Shown piece by piece: positions 44,967-53,143 of a stretch of DNA of 64,000 nt; the first letter of the stretch is position 1; each line of letters opens with the position of its first letter. The DNA is from Nocardioidaceae bacterium. GTDB taxonomy: Bacteria; Actinomycetota; Actinomycetes; Propionibacteriales; Nocardioidaceae. Position numbers and translations under genes: made by a program. The notes below the pieces were generated by a model, which did not search any database, was not told the origin of the DNA, and worked only from the letters and a program-made list of their open reading frames with translations. The stretch is taken from positions 186,001-250,000 of the forward strand of contig JAGIBL010000001.1 of NCBI GenBank assembly GCA_017744365.1, given 5' to 3'.

Positions 44967-46034
44967 ATGTCCACCGAAGCAACCCAGTCGCTGAAGCTTG
45001 CCGTCATTCCCGGGGACGGGATCGGCACCGAGGTCACCGCGGAGGGCCTGAAGGTCCTCGAACAGGTGACGCCGGCGAACGTGAAGTTCGAGCCGACGCG
45101 CTACGACCTGGGCGCGGAGCGCTACCTGGCCACCGGCGAGGTGCTCCCGGACTCGGTGCTCGAGGAGATCCGTCAGCACGACGCGATCCTGCTCGGCGCC
45201 GTCGGTGGCAAGCCGAACGACCCGAACCTTCCTCCGGGCATCCTGGAGCGCGGGCTGCTGCTGCGGCTGCGCTTCGAGCTCGACCACTACGTGAACCTGC
45301 GCCCCTCGCGCATCTTCCCCGGCTCGGTCTCGCCGCTGGCCGACCCCGGCGAGGTCGACTTCGTCGTCGTCCGCGAGGGCACCGAGGGCCCCTACACCGG
45401 CAATGGTGGCGCGCTGCGCGTGGGCACTCCGGCCGAGGTGGCCACCGAGGTGTCGGTCAACACGGCGTACGGCGTGGAGCGGGTCCTGCGCGACGCGTTC
45501 GCCCGGGCCCAGCGCCGGCCGCGCAAGAAGCTGACCCTGGTGCACAAGACCAACGTGCTCGTGCACGCCGGCTCGGTGTGGTGGCGGCTGTTCCAGCAGG
45601 TCGGCGCGGAGTACCCCGACGTGACGACCGACTACATGCACATCGACGCCGCGATGATCTTCATGACCACCGACCCGGCGCGCTTCGACGTGATCGTCAC
45701 CGACAACCTGTTCGGCGACATCATCACCGACCTCGCCGCCGCGGTGACCGGTGGCATCGGCCTCGCCGCCAGCGGCAACGTGAACCCGGACCGGACCGCA
45801 CCCTCGATGTTCGAGCCGGTGCACGGATCCGCCCCCGACATCGCCGGGAGTGCGAAGGCGGACCCGACCGCCGCGATCCTCTCCGTCGCGCTGATGCTGG
45901 ACCACCTCGGTCTCGGCGACGCGGCCGCGAGCGTGGAGCGCGCGGTCATCGAGGACCTCGCCGCCCGCGAGCCCGGCGCCGCGCTGAGCACCCCCGAGAT
46001 CGGCGACCGCATCGCCGCCCGAGTAGCCGGCTAG
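44967..46034 (+). CDS. leuB: 3-isopropylmalate dehydrogenase
   Basis: It oxidises 3-isopropylmalate to 2-oxoisocaproate (after decarboxylation) for leucine, and 3-methylmalate to 2-oxobutyrate in the citramalate route to isoleucine. The 355-residue length is normal. Motifs: [13 protein letters not shown], metal/substrate arginines in [32 protein letters not shown] and the NAD loop [21 protein letters not shown] 44967. It follows the leader-peptide region and a 41-codon ORF. Being needed for both Leu and Ile, mixed control by a Val/Leu/Ile leader would make sense. Confidence 0.96.
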   Translation: MSTEATQSLKLAVIPGDGIGTEVTAEGLKVLEQVTPANVKFEPTRYDLGAERYLATGEVLPDSVLEEIRQHDAILLGAVGGKPNDPNLPPGILERGLLLRLRFELDHYVNLRPSRIFPGSVSPLADPGEVDFVVVREGTEGPYTGNGGALRVGTPAEVATEVSVNTAYGVERVLRDAFARAQRRPRKKLTLVHKTNVLVHAGSVWWRLFQQVGAEYPDVTTDYMHIDAAMIFMTTDPARFDVIVTDNLFGDIITDLAAAVTGGIGLAASGNVNPDRTAPSMFEPVHGSAPDIAGSAKADPTAAILSVALMLDHLGLGDAAASVERAVIEDLAAREPGAALSTPEIGDRIAARVAG

Positions 46035-46046
46035 CCCGCACGGAGG

Positions 46047-46063
46047 TCGAGTCACCGACTCGA
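46047..46063. terminator. Inverted repeat between leuB and ilvE
   Basis: TCGAGTC (46047-46053) pairs with GACTCGA (46057-46063) around ACC, with outer GGTC/GACC extending it. It could end leuB transcription or attenuate into ilvE; no T-run. Confidence 0.5.
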
Positions 46064-46125
46064 GACCCGGGTGGCGGGCGGTAAGCGACTGTTAACCACC
46101 CGACTCAGAGAGATAACGTGCACTC

Positions 46126-47208
46126 ATGACCCTCGACATCTCCATCACGCCCTCGGCGAACCCGAAGACCGAGGCGCAGGTCGCCGAGATCCTGGAGAAC
46201 CCGGGATTCGGCACCCACTTCACCGACCACATGTTCACCGTCGAGTGGACGCCCGAGAAGGGCTGGCACGACGCCCGGATCACGGCGTACGGGCCGCTCA
46301 CCCTGGACCCCGCCACCGCGGTGCTGCACTACGCGCAGGAGTCGTTCGAGGGGATGAAGGCCTACCGGCACGAGGACGGCTCGGTGTGGACCTTCCGCCC
46401 CTTCGAGAACGCCGAGCGGATGAAGCGCTCCTCGCACCGGCTGGCGCTGCCGGTGCTCGAGCCGGAGGACTTCGTGCAGGCGGTCGAGGCGCTCGTCGAG
46501 ATCGACCAGCGCTGGGTGCCCGAGGCCGGCTCGGAGAAGAGCCTGTACCTGCGCCCGTTCATGTTCGCCTCCGAGGCGTTCCTCGGGGTGCGCCCGGCCA
46601 AGCACGTGACCTTCATGGTGATCGCCTCGCCGGCCGGCTCGTACTTCACCGGCGGCATCAAGCCCCTGACGCTCTGGCTGACCACCGAGTACACCCGCGC
46701 CGGCCGCGGCGGCATGGGCGCGGCCAAGACTGGTGGCAACTACGCCAGCTCGCTGGTGGCGCAGCAGGAGGCCATTGCGCAGGGTTGCGACCAGGTCGTC
46801 TTCCTCGACGCCCAGGAGGGCAGGTACGTCGAGGAGCTCGGCGGGATGAACATGTACTTCGTGTACGGCGACGGCCGCATCGTCACCCCGGAGACCGGCA
46901 CGATCCTCGAGGGCATCACCCGCAGCGCGATCATCGAGCTGGCCGGGAAGATGGGCCACCAGGTCGAGGAGCGGAAGTTCTCCATCGACGAGTGGCGCGA
47001 CGGCGTCGCGTCGGGCGAGATCACCGAGGTCTTCGCCTGCGGCACCGCCGCCGTGGTGACCCCCGTCGGCACCCTGAAGTGGGACGGCGGCGAGGTCGGC
47101 AGCGCCACCGAGACCGGCCCCCTCACCACCGAGATCCGCCAGTCCCTCGTCGACATCCAGTACGGCCGCCGCCCCGACGAGTTCGGCTGGATGCACAAGG
47201 TCATCTGA
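46126..47208 (+). CDS. ilvE: Branched-chain amino acid aminotransferase
   Basis: The last step of Ile, Leu and Val synthesis, a PLP enzyme moving the amino group from glutamate. The 360-residue length fits. The PLP lysine is in MGAAKTGGNYASSL; substrate motifs include YAQESFEGMKAYR and FACGTAAVVTPVG. ATG 46126 has no strong Shine-Dalgarno. It lies 91 bp after leuB with an inverted repeat in between, so partial co-transcription is possible. A repeat array begins 4 bp after its stop. Confidence 0.96.
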   Translation: MTLDISITPSANPKTEAQVAEILENPGFGTHFTDHMFTVEWTPEKGWHDARITAYGPLTLDPATAVLHYAQESFEGMKAYRHEDGSVWTFRPFENAERMKRSSHRLALPVLEPEDFVQAVEALVEIDQRWVPEAGSEKSLYLRPFMFASEAFLGVRPAKHVTFMVIASPAGSYFTGGIKPLTLWLTTEYTRAGRGGMGAAKTGGNYASSLVAQQEAIAQGCDQVVFLDAQEGRYVEELGGMNMYFVYGDGRIVTPETGTILEGITRSAIIELAGKMGHQVEERKFSIDEWRDGVASGEITEVFACGTAAVVTPVGTLKWDGGEVGSATETGPLTTEIRQSLVDIQYGRRPDEFGWMHKVI

Positions 47209-47212
47209 CCAA

Positions 47213-47360
47213 CGCTGACCTGGCGCAGAAGTACATGTGTGAACGCTGACCTGGCGCAGAAGTACACGTGTGAGCGCTGACCTGGCGCAAAGGTGCGAGT
47301 ACTACTCGCACCTTTGCGCCAGGTCAGCACAATTACGTGCACCTTTGCGCCGGGTCAGCG
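47213..47360. repeat. Five-unit repeat array with a 26-bp perfect palindrome
   Basis: Units begin CGCTGACCTGGCGCA at 47213, 47244 and 47275 (31-bp period). Two inverted units follow at 47303-47328 and 47335-47360. The arms 47276-47301 and 47303-47328 are exact complements over 26 bp with a single central base. The last unit contains the stop codon of the patatin gene. The array fills the whole gap between two convergent genes. Confidence 0.9.
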
Positions 47361-48179
47361 CCAGAGGGTGGTGACGTCGGGCGCGAGGGCGAGGCCCTGG
47401 GCGAGGCCGGCTCGGGCAGCTGCGGGGCGCTTGCCGGGGTCGAGCGGGTTGTGGCCGATCGCGTGGGACGCCTGATGGTCCGGGCTGATGGCGAGGGTGT
47501 GCGCGGCACCGGTGCGGGCGAGCTGGCGGCTGAGCAGGTGCTCGCGCGAGGGCGCTTGGGTCTGCGGGGCCAGCACCACGACCCGCTCCGCGCCCGCGAC
47601 CAGGTCGGCGTTCGCGGGGGAGCGGATGCCGCCGTCGACGTACGTGGTGTCGTCGATGCGTACCGGCGGCCACGCGAACGGCAGCGCGCAGCTGGCCGAG
47701 ACCGCGTCCAGCAGGCTGACCCCCGAGTCCTTGTCGAAGACGACGAACGCGCCCGCGTCCACGTCGACCGCGGTGATCCGCAGGTCCCGGTCCGGCCAGT
47801 CCGCGTCCCCGAGCCGGGCGCGGATCGCCTTGCTGCGGTCCAGTGAGCCCACCGGGTGCGCGTGCTCGGCGGCCGTGCCGACCTTGCGCCACTTCGCCGC
47901 CTGGTCCCCGGGACGGGCCAGCATGATGCCGAGCCGGAGCAGCGTGGTCGGTCCGAGGTGGCCGGCGACCTCCTCGGTCGGAGGCGTGCACTGCTCGTCG
48001 TACGCGGTCTCCAGCGCGCTCGTGGTGACCCGCGCGCCCACCGCTGCACCTGCCGAGGTGCCGACGACGACGTCGGCGCCGGTCAGGTCCACCCCCGCCC
48101 GCCGGAGTCCTTCCAGCACACCGAGCTCCCAGGCGACCCCGGTGACACCGCCACCGCCGAGCACGAGCGCACGCGTCAC
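47355..48179 (-). CDS. Patatin-like phospholipase
   Basis: A 274-residue lipid acyl hydrolase. The oxyanion loop is LVLGGGGVTGVAWELGVL, the nucleophile elbow VVGTSAGAAVG (Ser), and the dyad Asp is in YVDGGIRSPANADL. No signal peptide, so intracellular. GTG 48179 has GAGGAGAA upstream. The substrate is a lipid ester of unknown type. Its TGA lies within the neighbouring repeat array. Divergent from the cimA leader. Confidence 0.92.
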   Translation of the reverse strand: MTRALVLGGGGVTGVAWELGVLEGLRRAGVDLTGADVVVGTSAGAAVGARVTTSALETAYDEQCTPPTEEVAGHLGPTTLLRLGIMLARPGDQAAKWRKVGTAAEHAHPVGSLDRSKAIRARLGDADWPDRDLRITAVDVDAGAFVVFDKDSGVSLLDAVSASCALPFAWPPVRIDDTTYVDGGIRSPANADLVAGAERVVVLAPQTQAPSREHLLSRQLARTGAAHTLAISPDHQASHAIGHNPLDPGKRPAAARAGLAQGLALAPDVTTLWR

Positions 48180-48251
48180 GGGTTCTCCTCGGTGAGTCGG
48201 ATCGTGGGACGGCGGTCCCGCGGAGCGAGATCATGTGGCACACTCGCGGGT

Positions 48252-48281
48252 ATGCCTCAGGCAGCGATCATTATCGACTAG
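48252..48281 (+). CDS. cimA leader peptide MPQAAIIID
   Basis: A nine-codon ORF ending in three consecutive isoleucine codons (ATC ATT ATC), then Asp and TAG. It lies 90 nt upstream of citramalate synthase, the entry step of threonine-independent isoleucine synthesis. Immediately after the stop come a GC-rich hairpin and an intrinsic terminator. This is the expected structure of an isoleucine attenuator. No strong Shine-Dalgarno is seen; initiation may be near-leaderless. Confidence 0.8.
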   Translation: MPQAAIIID

Positions 48282-48305
48282 CGCGACGGAACCCTTCCGC
48301 CGCGC
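48281..48305 (+). promoter_or_regulatory. Upstream hairpin of the cimA attenuator
   Basis: GCGCGACGGAA (48281-48291) pairs with TTCCGCCGCGC (48295-48305) with one A-C mismatch and a CCC loop. It starts at the last base of the leader stop codon, so a ribosome terminating there would prevent it and one stalled at Ile codons would allow it. It could be a pause or control hairpin. Confidence 0.6.
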
Positions 48306-48306
48306 C

Positions 48307-48337
48307 AACCTCTCGTCCACCGAGAGGTTTTTTTGTT
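48307..48337 (+). terminator. Intrinsic terminator of the cimA attenuator
   Basis: AACCTCTCG (48307-48315) pairs perfectly with CGAGAGGTT (48321-48329) around TCCAC, followed by seven T in a row. One of the clearest intrinsic terminators in the window; it lies before, not after, a gene. Confidence 0.92.
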
Positions 48338-48370
48338 GCCTGGCCCAGCCCCGAACAGAGAGATGAGCAG

Positions 48371-49945
48371 ATGACCGCCCCGGACGCCTTCCACGTCTAC
48401 GACACCACGCTGCGCGACGGCGCCCAGCAGGAGGGGCTCAACCTCTCCGTCGCGGACAAGCTCGCCATCGCGCGGCACATCGACGGGCTCGGCGTCGGCT
48501 TCATCGAGGGCGGCTGGCCAGGGGCGAACCCGAAGGACACCGAGTTCTTCGCGAAGGCCAAGCAGGAGCTCAAGCTCCAGCACGCCCAGCTTGCTGCCTT
48601 CGGCGCCACCCGCCGGGCCGGCATGAAGGCGGCCGACGACCCGCTCGTGGCCGCGCTACGCGACTCCGGCGCCGGGGTGGTGACCCTGGTCGCCAAGTCC
48701 CACGACCGGCACGTGGAGCTGGCGCTGCGGACCACCCTGGAGGAGAACCTCGCGATGGTCCGCGACACGGTCGCGCACCTGACCGCCGAGGGGCAGCGGG
48801 TCTTCCTGGACGCCGAGCACTTCTTCAACGGCTACCGGGACAACCGCGACTACGCCCTCGAGGTGCTCCGGGCCGCCTTCGAGGCCGGTGCCGAGGTGGC
48901 CGCCCTGTGCGACACCAACGGCGGGATGCTGCCGACCTGGGTCAGCGACGTCGTGCACGACGTGGTCACCGCGACCGGTGGCCGGATCGGCATCCACGCG
49001 CACAACGACACCGGCTGCGCGGTGGCGAACAGCCTGGCCGCGGTCGACGCCGGTGCCACCCACGTGCAGGGCTGCATCAACGGGTACGGCGAGCGCACCG
49101 GCAACGCCGACCTCATCAACGTGGTCGCCAACCTCGAGCTGAAGATGGACCGCCAGGTGCTCCCGGCCGGCTTGCTGCGCGACGCCACCCGGATCGCGCA
49201 CGCCGTCGCCGAGGTCACCAACGTGCCGCCGGCCTCCCGGCAGCCGTACGTCGGGGTCTCGGCGTTCGCGCACAAGGCCGGGCTGCACGCCAGTGCGATC
49301 AAGGTCGACCCGAACCTCTACCAGCACATGGATCCCGAGGGCGTCGGCAACGACATGCGGCTGCTGGTCTCGGACATGGCCGGGCGGGCGTCCATCGAGC
49401 TCAAGGGCAAGGAGCTCGGCTTCGAGCTCAGCCCCGAGCTGATCGTCGCGGTGACCGCGCGGGTCAAGGAGATGGAGCTGCGCGGCTACACGTTCGACGC
49501 CGCCGACGCCTCCTTCGAGCTGCTGCTCGCCGAGGAGGTCGCCGGGGAGCGCCCGTCGTACTTCAGCGTCGAGTCCTGGCGGGTCATCACCGACTCCGCC
49601 CCCGGTGCCGAGGCCGGCTCCGAGGCCACCGTCAAGCTGGTCGCCGGCGGCTCCCGGCTGGTCGTGGTCGGCGAGGGCAACGGCCCGGTGAACGCGCTCG
49701 ACCACGCGCTGCGGCAGGCGATCGAGCAGCTGTACCCGGAGATCGTGAAGTTCGAGCTGATCGACTACAAGGTGCGCATCGTGGACCAGGGCCACGGCAC
49801 CGACGCGATCACCCGGGTGCTCATCGAGACCTCCGACGGGCAGTCGTCCTGGGTCACCGTGGGGGTCGGGCACAACGTGATCGAGGCGTCGTGGGAGGCG
49901 CTGATCGACGGGCTCACCTTCGGCCTGCGCCGGCACGGGGCCTGA
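48371..49945 (+). CDS. cimA: Citramalate synthase
   Basis: It condenses acetyl-CoA with pyruvate to (R)-citramalate, giving 2-oxobutyrate without threonine. The 524-residue length and pattern match the CimA subfamily: catalytic start YDTTLRDGAQQEGLNL, FIEGGWPGANPKDTEFF, metal-binding HAHNDTGCAVAN and the C-terminal LeuA dimer/regulatory domain (VRIVDQGHGTDAITRVLIET) for isoleucine feedback. ATG 48371. It is preceded by a triple-Ile leader peptide and terminator. LeuB, IlvBN, IlvC, IlvD and IlvE to complete the pathway are all in this window; leuCD are not. Confidence 0.95.
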   Translation: MTAPDAFHVYDTTLRDGAQQEGLNLSVADKLAIARHIDGLGVGFIEGGWPGANPKDTEFFAKAKQELKLQHAQLAAFGATRRAGMKAADDPLVAALRDSGAGVVTLVAKSHDRHVELALRTTLEENLAMVRDTVAHLTAEGQRVFLDAEHFFNGYRDNRDYALEVLRAAFEAGAEVAALCDTNGGMLPTWVSDVVHDVVTATGGRIGIHAHNDTGCAVANSLAAVDAGATHVQGCINGYGERTGNADLINVVANLELKMDRQVLPAGLLRDATRIAHAVAEVTNVPPASRQPYVGVSAFAHKAGLHASAIKVDPNLYQHMDPEGVGNDMRLLVSDMAGRASIELKGKELGFELSPELIVAVTARVKEMELRGYTFDAADASFELLLAEEVAGERPSYFSVESWRVITDSAPGAEAGSEATVKLVAGGSRLVVVGEGNGPVNALDHALRQAIEQLYPEIVKFELIDYKVRIVDQGHGTDAITRVLIETSDGQSSWVTVGVGHNVIEASWEALIDGLTFGLRRHGA

Positions 49946-49957
49946 GCCCGGTCCTGG

Positions 49958-50557
49958 CTACGCGTCCACCACCCGCGCGACCAGGTCCTCCCAGCCCGCG
50001 ACGATCCGATCGACGTCGATGCCCTCGATCTGGGTCTGCTGCAGCAGGATCGGAACCTCGAGCGGAGCCAGCAGGGCGGTGGTGAGCAGGTCGATGTCGC
50101 CGCGGACGCCGAGCTCGTGGAGCAGGTAGCGCACGTGCGTCGCGGTGAACGAGTAGGCGGCGTACGAGCGCGGCTGCGCGCCCGTGGCGGCCTGCACCAG
50201 CGCGGCCCGCTCGAGGTTGCCGACCAGGCGTGAGCGGCCGAAGGCGAGCAGCCGTTCCCGGGGCGGCGCCCCCGGGCCGAGCGGGGGCGGCCCGCCCATC
50301 ACGTCGCCCTGCCACGCCGCCTCGGACGCATCGAGCAGCGCGGCCATCAGCCCGGCCCGGCTCCCGAACCGGCGGAACACGGTGCCCTTGCCGACCCCGG
50401 CGCGCTCCGCGACCGCGTCCATGGTGACGGCGTCAACGCCGGCGCTGTCGACGAGCTCCTTGGCGGCGCACATGAGGGCATCCCGGTTGCGCGCGGCGTC
50501 GCTGCGCTCGCGCGGCGGCTCCCCGAGGAGGGGGAGCAGCTCCGGCTCATGGCTCAT
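49958..50557 (-). CDS. TetR-family regulator
   Basis: A 199-residue repressor. The N-terminal helix-turn-helix is VDAVTMDAVAERAGVGKGTVFRRFGSRAGL in parts (AERAGVGKGTVFRRFGSRAG); the C-terminal ligand domain is unassigned. ATG 50557 is chosen for its AAGGTGG Shine-Dalgarno; GTG 50566 is possible. It is divergent from the flavin reductase gene, with a palindromic operator between them, so it probably represses both until an unknown ligand (perhaps a quinone or electrophile) binds. Confidence 0.9.
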   Translation of the reverse strand: MSHEPELLPLLGEPPRERSDAARNRDALMCAAKELVDSAGVDAVTMDAVAERAGVGKGTVFRRFGSRAGLMAALLDASEAAWQGDVMGGPPPLGPGAPPRERLLAFGRSRLVGNLERAALVQAATGAQPRSYAAYSFTATHVRYLLHELGVRGDIDLLTTALLAPLEVPILLQQTQIEGIDVDRIVAGWEDLVARVVDA

Positions 50558-50620
50558 GCGGGCCACCTTAGGGGGTGCTCCGACATCGTGCAGAAAGTTT
50601 CCCAGGCTCGGGAATGAAAG

Positions 50621-50634
50621 CGGACCACGGTCCG
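50621..50634. promoter_or_regulatory. TetR-type operator CGGACCACGGTCCG
   Basis: A perfect 6+2+6 palindrome with further symmetric A/T outside (AAAG...TTTA). It lies 63 bp upstream of the TetR start and 46 bp upstream of the reductase start, in the middle of the divergent gap. Strong candidate for autoregulation. Confidence 0.7.
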
Positions 50635-50679
50635 TTTAGGCTTCTCGAAGCGGTTCCCACAACCTCAGGAGAGAGTCCC

Positions 50680-51222
50680 ATGACCCGTGTAGCCGTGCTC
50701 GTCGGCAGCCTTCGCGCCGACAGCGTCAACCGCCAGGTGGCCGAGTCCCTGCGCACCCAGGCCCCGGCCGGCGTCGAGATCGAGATCATCGACGGTCTCG
50801 GCGACGTGCCGTTCTACAACGAGGACATCGACGGCGCCGCTGCTCCGGCCGCCGCCACCGCGTTGCGCGAGAAGGTCGCCCGCGCCGAGCGCGTCCTGGT
50901 CGTCACCCCCGAGTACAACGCCACGATGCCGGCCGTGCTCAACAACGCGATCGACTGGCTGTCCCGCCCGTACGGCGCCGGCGCGCTGGTCGGCAAGCCG
51001 CTGGGTGTCGTCGGCGTGACCCCGACGCCGTACGGCGGCAAGTGGGCCCACGACGACGCCCGCCGCTCGGCCAAGATCGCCGGGGCCGTCGTGGTCGAGG
51101 ACATCAACGTCTCGCAGACCTCCATCGACGTGGACGTGCTCAACGACCCCGCCGTGCGGGCCAAGCTGCGCGGCGCCCTGGAGACCCTGGTCGACTACCA
51201 GCCCGAGGCGTCCGCGGCCTGA
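50680..51222 (+). CDS. NAD(P)H-dependent FMN reductase family protein
   Basis: A 180-residue flavodoxin-like reductase. The FMN phosphate loop is VLVGSLRADSVNRQVAESL and the flavin/active region LVVTPEYNATMPAVLNNAIDWLSRP. Members reduce quinones, azo dyes, chromate or free FMN. AGGAGAG precedes ATG 50680. Regulated probably by the divergent TetR protein through the palindrome at 50621. Confidence 0.92.
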   Translation: MTRVAVLVGSLRADSVNRQVAESLRTQAPAGVEIEIIDGLGDVPFYNEDIDGAAAPAAATALREKVARAERVLVVTPEYNATMPAVLNNAIDWLSRPYGAGALVGKPLGVVGVTPTPYGGKWAHDDARRSAKIAGAVVVEDINVSQTSIDVDVLNDPAVRAKLRGALETLVDYQPEASAA

Positions 51223-51250
51223 TCCGCCGCGCGCTCGCTAGCCTCGGTGC

Positions 51251-52648
51251 GTGAGCGCGCTCCATGACCTGACCGCCCTCGAGCAGGGTGCGGCGATCCG
51301 ATCCGGTGAGGTGTCCCGGACCGAGCTCGTCGAGCACTACGCCGAACGCGCCGAGCGACTGAACCCGTCGCTCGGCGCGTTCGTCACTCTCGCCGCTGAC
51401 CAGGCACGCAAGCGCGCACTCGACGACCTGCCCGAGGGACCGCTCGCGGGGGTCGTCAGCGCCGTCAAGGACCTCAACCTGACGGCCGGCATCCGCACGA
51501 CCTTCGGCTCGGCCCTGTTCGCCGGCTACGTGCCCGAGTTCAGCGACGAGGTCGTGCTCCGGATGGAGCGCGCGGGCCTGCTCAGCCTCGGCAAGACCAA
51601 CACCCCCGAGTTCGGCTCGCCCTGCTACACCGAGCCCGACGTCGCGCCGCCCGCGGTGACGCCCTGGGACACCAGCAGGATGGCCGGCGGGTCCAGCGGT
51701 GGGGCGGCGGCCGCGGTCGCGGGCGGGCTGGTCGCCGTCGCTCAGGGGTCCGACGGCGGCGGCTCGATCCGGATCCCGGCGAGCTGCTGCGGCCTGGTCG
51801 GGCTCAAGCCGACCCGCGGGCGCATCTCCGGGTCCCCGATGTACGGCGAGGTCACCGGGCTGGCTACCGCGGGTCCGCTCGCCAGGACCGTGCGCGACGC
51901 GGCGGCGTTCCTGGACGTGCTCGCCGGGCGGGCCGTCGGCGACCCGTTCTGGGCTCCCGAGCCGGACCGGTCGTTCCTGGAGGCGTGCGCGTCCCCGCCG
52001 GGCCGGCTGCGTGTGGGTCGCTTCGCCGAACCCGTGATCGCGGAGACGTCCGTGGATCCCGCCTGCCTCGAGGCCTGGGAGAACGCCTCGCGCCTGCTGG
52101 AGTCGCTCGGCCACGAGGTCGAGGACATCGCCCCGCCGATGGAACGGGAGTCGGTGGCGACCTTCGAGACCTGCTGGGCCGTGCTCACCGCGCTGTCCAC
52201 GGTCTCGCTGAGCCCCGAAGACCGTGCGCGGCTGCGAGCGCTGACCCGGTGGCTCGGCGGGCTGGGGGAGCGGGTGAGCGGACCGCAGTTCGGGCTGGCC
52301 CTGGGCGAGCTGCGCCGGATCGCTGCCGGGGTGCTCGAGCGCCTGGCGCCGTACGACGTGGTGCTCACGCCGACGCTCGCCTCCCCGCCGCTGCCCGTCG
52401 GAGCGCTGCGCAACGACGAGGACCCCTCCGCCGACTTCGAGGCGCAGAAGCGGTTCACGCCGTGGACGTCGCTCTACAACGTCACCGGCAGCCCGGCGAT
52501 CTCGCTTCCCCTTCACCAGACGCCCGAGGGACTGCCCGTCGGCATCATGCTCGCGGCTGCCCCGGGGCGCGAGGACCTGCTGCTCTCGCTGGCCGCCCAG
52601 GTCGAGGAAGCTGCCCCGTGGATCGACCGGAAGCCGCCCTGCTGGTGA
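51251..52648 (+). CDS. Amidase (amidase-signature family)
   Basis: A 465-residue amidase with the Ser-cisSer-Lys triad: Lys in GVVSAVKDLNL, cis-Ser in MAGGSSGGAAAAVAGG and nucleophile Ser in GSDGGGSIRIPASCCG. It is distinct from GatA (no gatB/C neighbour, different C-terminus). The substrate may be an aryl or aliphatic amide. GTG 51251. It follows the reductase by 28 bp and may share its transcript. Its stop is directly followed by the convergent stop of a small membrane gene. Confidence 0.92.
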   Translation: MSALHDLTALEQGAAIRSGEVSRTELVEHYAERAERLNPSLGAFVTLAADQARKRALDDLPEGPLAGVVSAVKDLNLTAGIRTTFGSALFAGYVPEFSDEVVLRMERAGLLSLGKTNTPEFGSPCYTEPDVAPPAVTPWDTSRMAGGSSGGAAAAVAGGLVAVAQGSDGGGSIRIPASCCGLVGLKPTRGRISGSPMYGEVTGLATAGPLARTVRDAAAFLDVLAGRAVGDPFWAPEPDRSFLEACASPPGRLRVGRFAEPVIAETSVDPACLEAWENASRLLESLGHEVEDIAPPMERESVATFETCWAVLTALSTVSLSPEDRARLRALTRWLGGLGERVSGPQFGLALGELRRIAAGVLERLAPYDVVLTPTLASPPLPVGALRNDEDPSADFEAQKRFTPWTSLYNVTGSPAISLPLHQTPEGLPVGIMLAAAPGREDLLLSLAAQVEEAAPWIDRKPPCW

Positions 52649-52882
52649 CTAGCGGGCCCTGAGGCGGTACCGGGCGATCAGGCCCGCGACCAGGCCGATG
52701 ATCGCGCCGAGCAGCGCTGCCGGCACACCGAGCTCGAACACCGCGAACCAGGCCGTGGGTGCGTAGACGTTCAGTCCGACGACCAGCCCCGCGATCCCGC
52801 CGAGGATGCCGAAGACGGCGCCGACGGTGAGCATCGAGCGCGCCGGCTCGGGGACGTCGCGGTACCAGCTCGGGGCGGGCAT
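52649..52882 (-). CDS. 77-residue membrane protein
   Basis: Two membrane segments (SMLTVGAVFGILGGIAGLVVGL near 16-37 and ELGVPAALLGAIIGLVAGLIA near 50-70) and a basic C-terminus RYRLRAR. ATG 52882. No family assigned; Gly-zipper-like segments suggest it oligomerises. The stop codon abuts the amidase stop. Confidence 0.72.
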   Translation of the reverse strand: MPAPSWYRDVPEPARSMLTVGAVFGILGGIAGLVVGLNVYAPTAWFAVFELGVPAALLGAIIGLVAGLIARYRLRAR

Positions 52883-53087
52883 GGGGCCAGCCTAGGGGTA
52901 CGCACGCGGTGCGCGTCGGTAGTCAAGGTCCAGGGTGCGGCAGGGCCTACATGAGGTCACGATCCTTGACCGGGCGCGCGGGTCTCCCGTCTACCGCCCT
53001 TTACACCTGCCGCTTCAGCTTGCGCCTCGGGCATCCCTGGATGCCTGTTGTCGGGATGACCGAGTCTCTCACGCCGGAGCCGGCCAA

Positions 53088-53131
53088 CCAGAACCCCTGA
53101 TTCGGCGGGCCAGAAGGCCTGATTCGGCGGG
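53088..53131. repeat. 22-bp tandem duplication
   Basis: CCAGAACCCCTGATTCGGCGGG (53088-53109; written here as CCAGAACC then CCTGATTCGGCGGG) is repeated at 53110-53131 with two changes. It lies just 3' of the gene ending at 53144, in a 261-bp region that otherwise has no convincing gene. Confidence 0.8.
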
Positions 53132-53143
53132 TGGGGGTGGGGG

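Noticed and set aside
47213-47360. CRISPR array
   Set aside because: Units alternate in direct and inverted orientation, are directly adjacent without unique spacers, and no cas genes are near.
48240-48370. T-box riboswitch before cimA
   Set aside because: No T-box sequence or specifier stem is visible, while a short ORF with three Ile codons explains the terminator better.
52909-53100. 63-codon plus-strand ORF in the gap before 53144
   Set aside because: No Shine-Dalgarno, poor third-position GC and unusual composition; it also runs into the 22-bp repeat.
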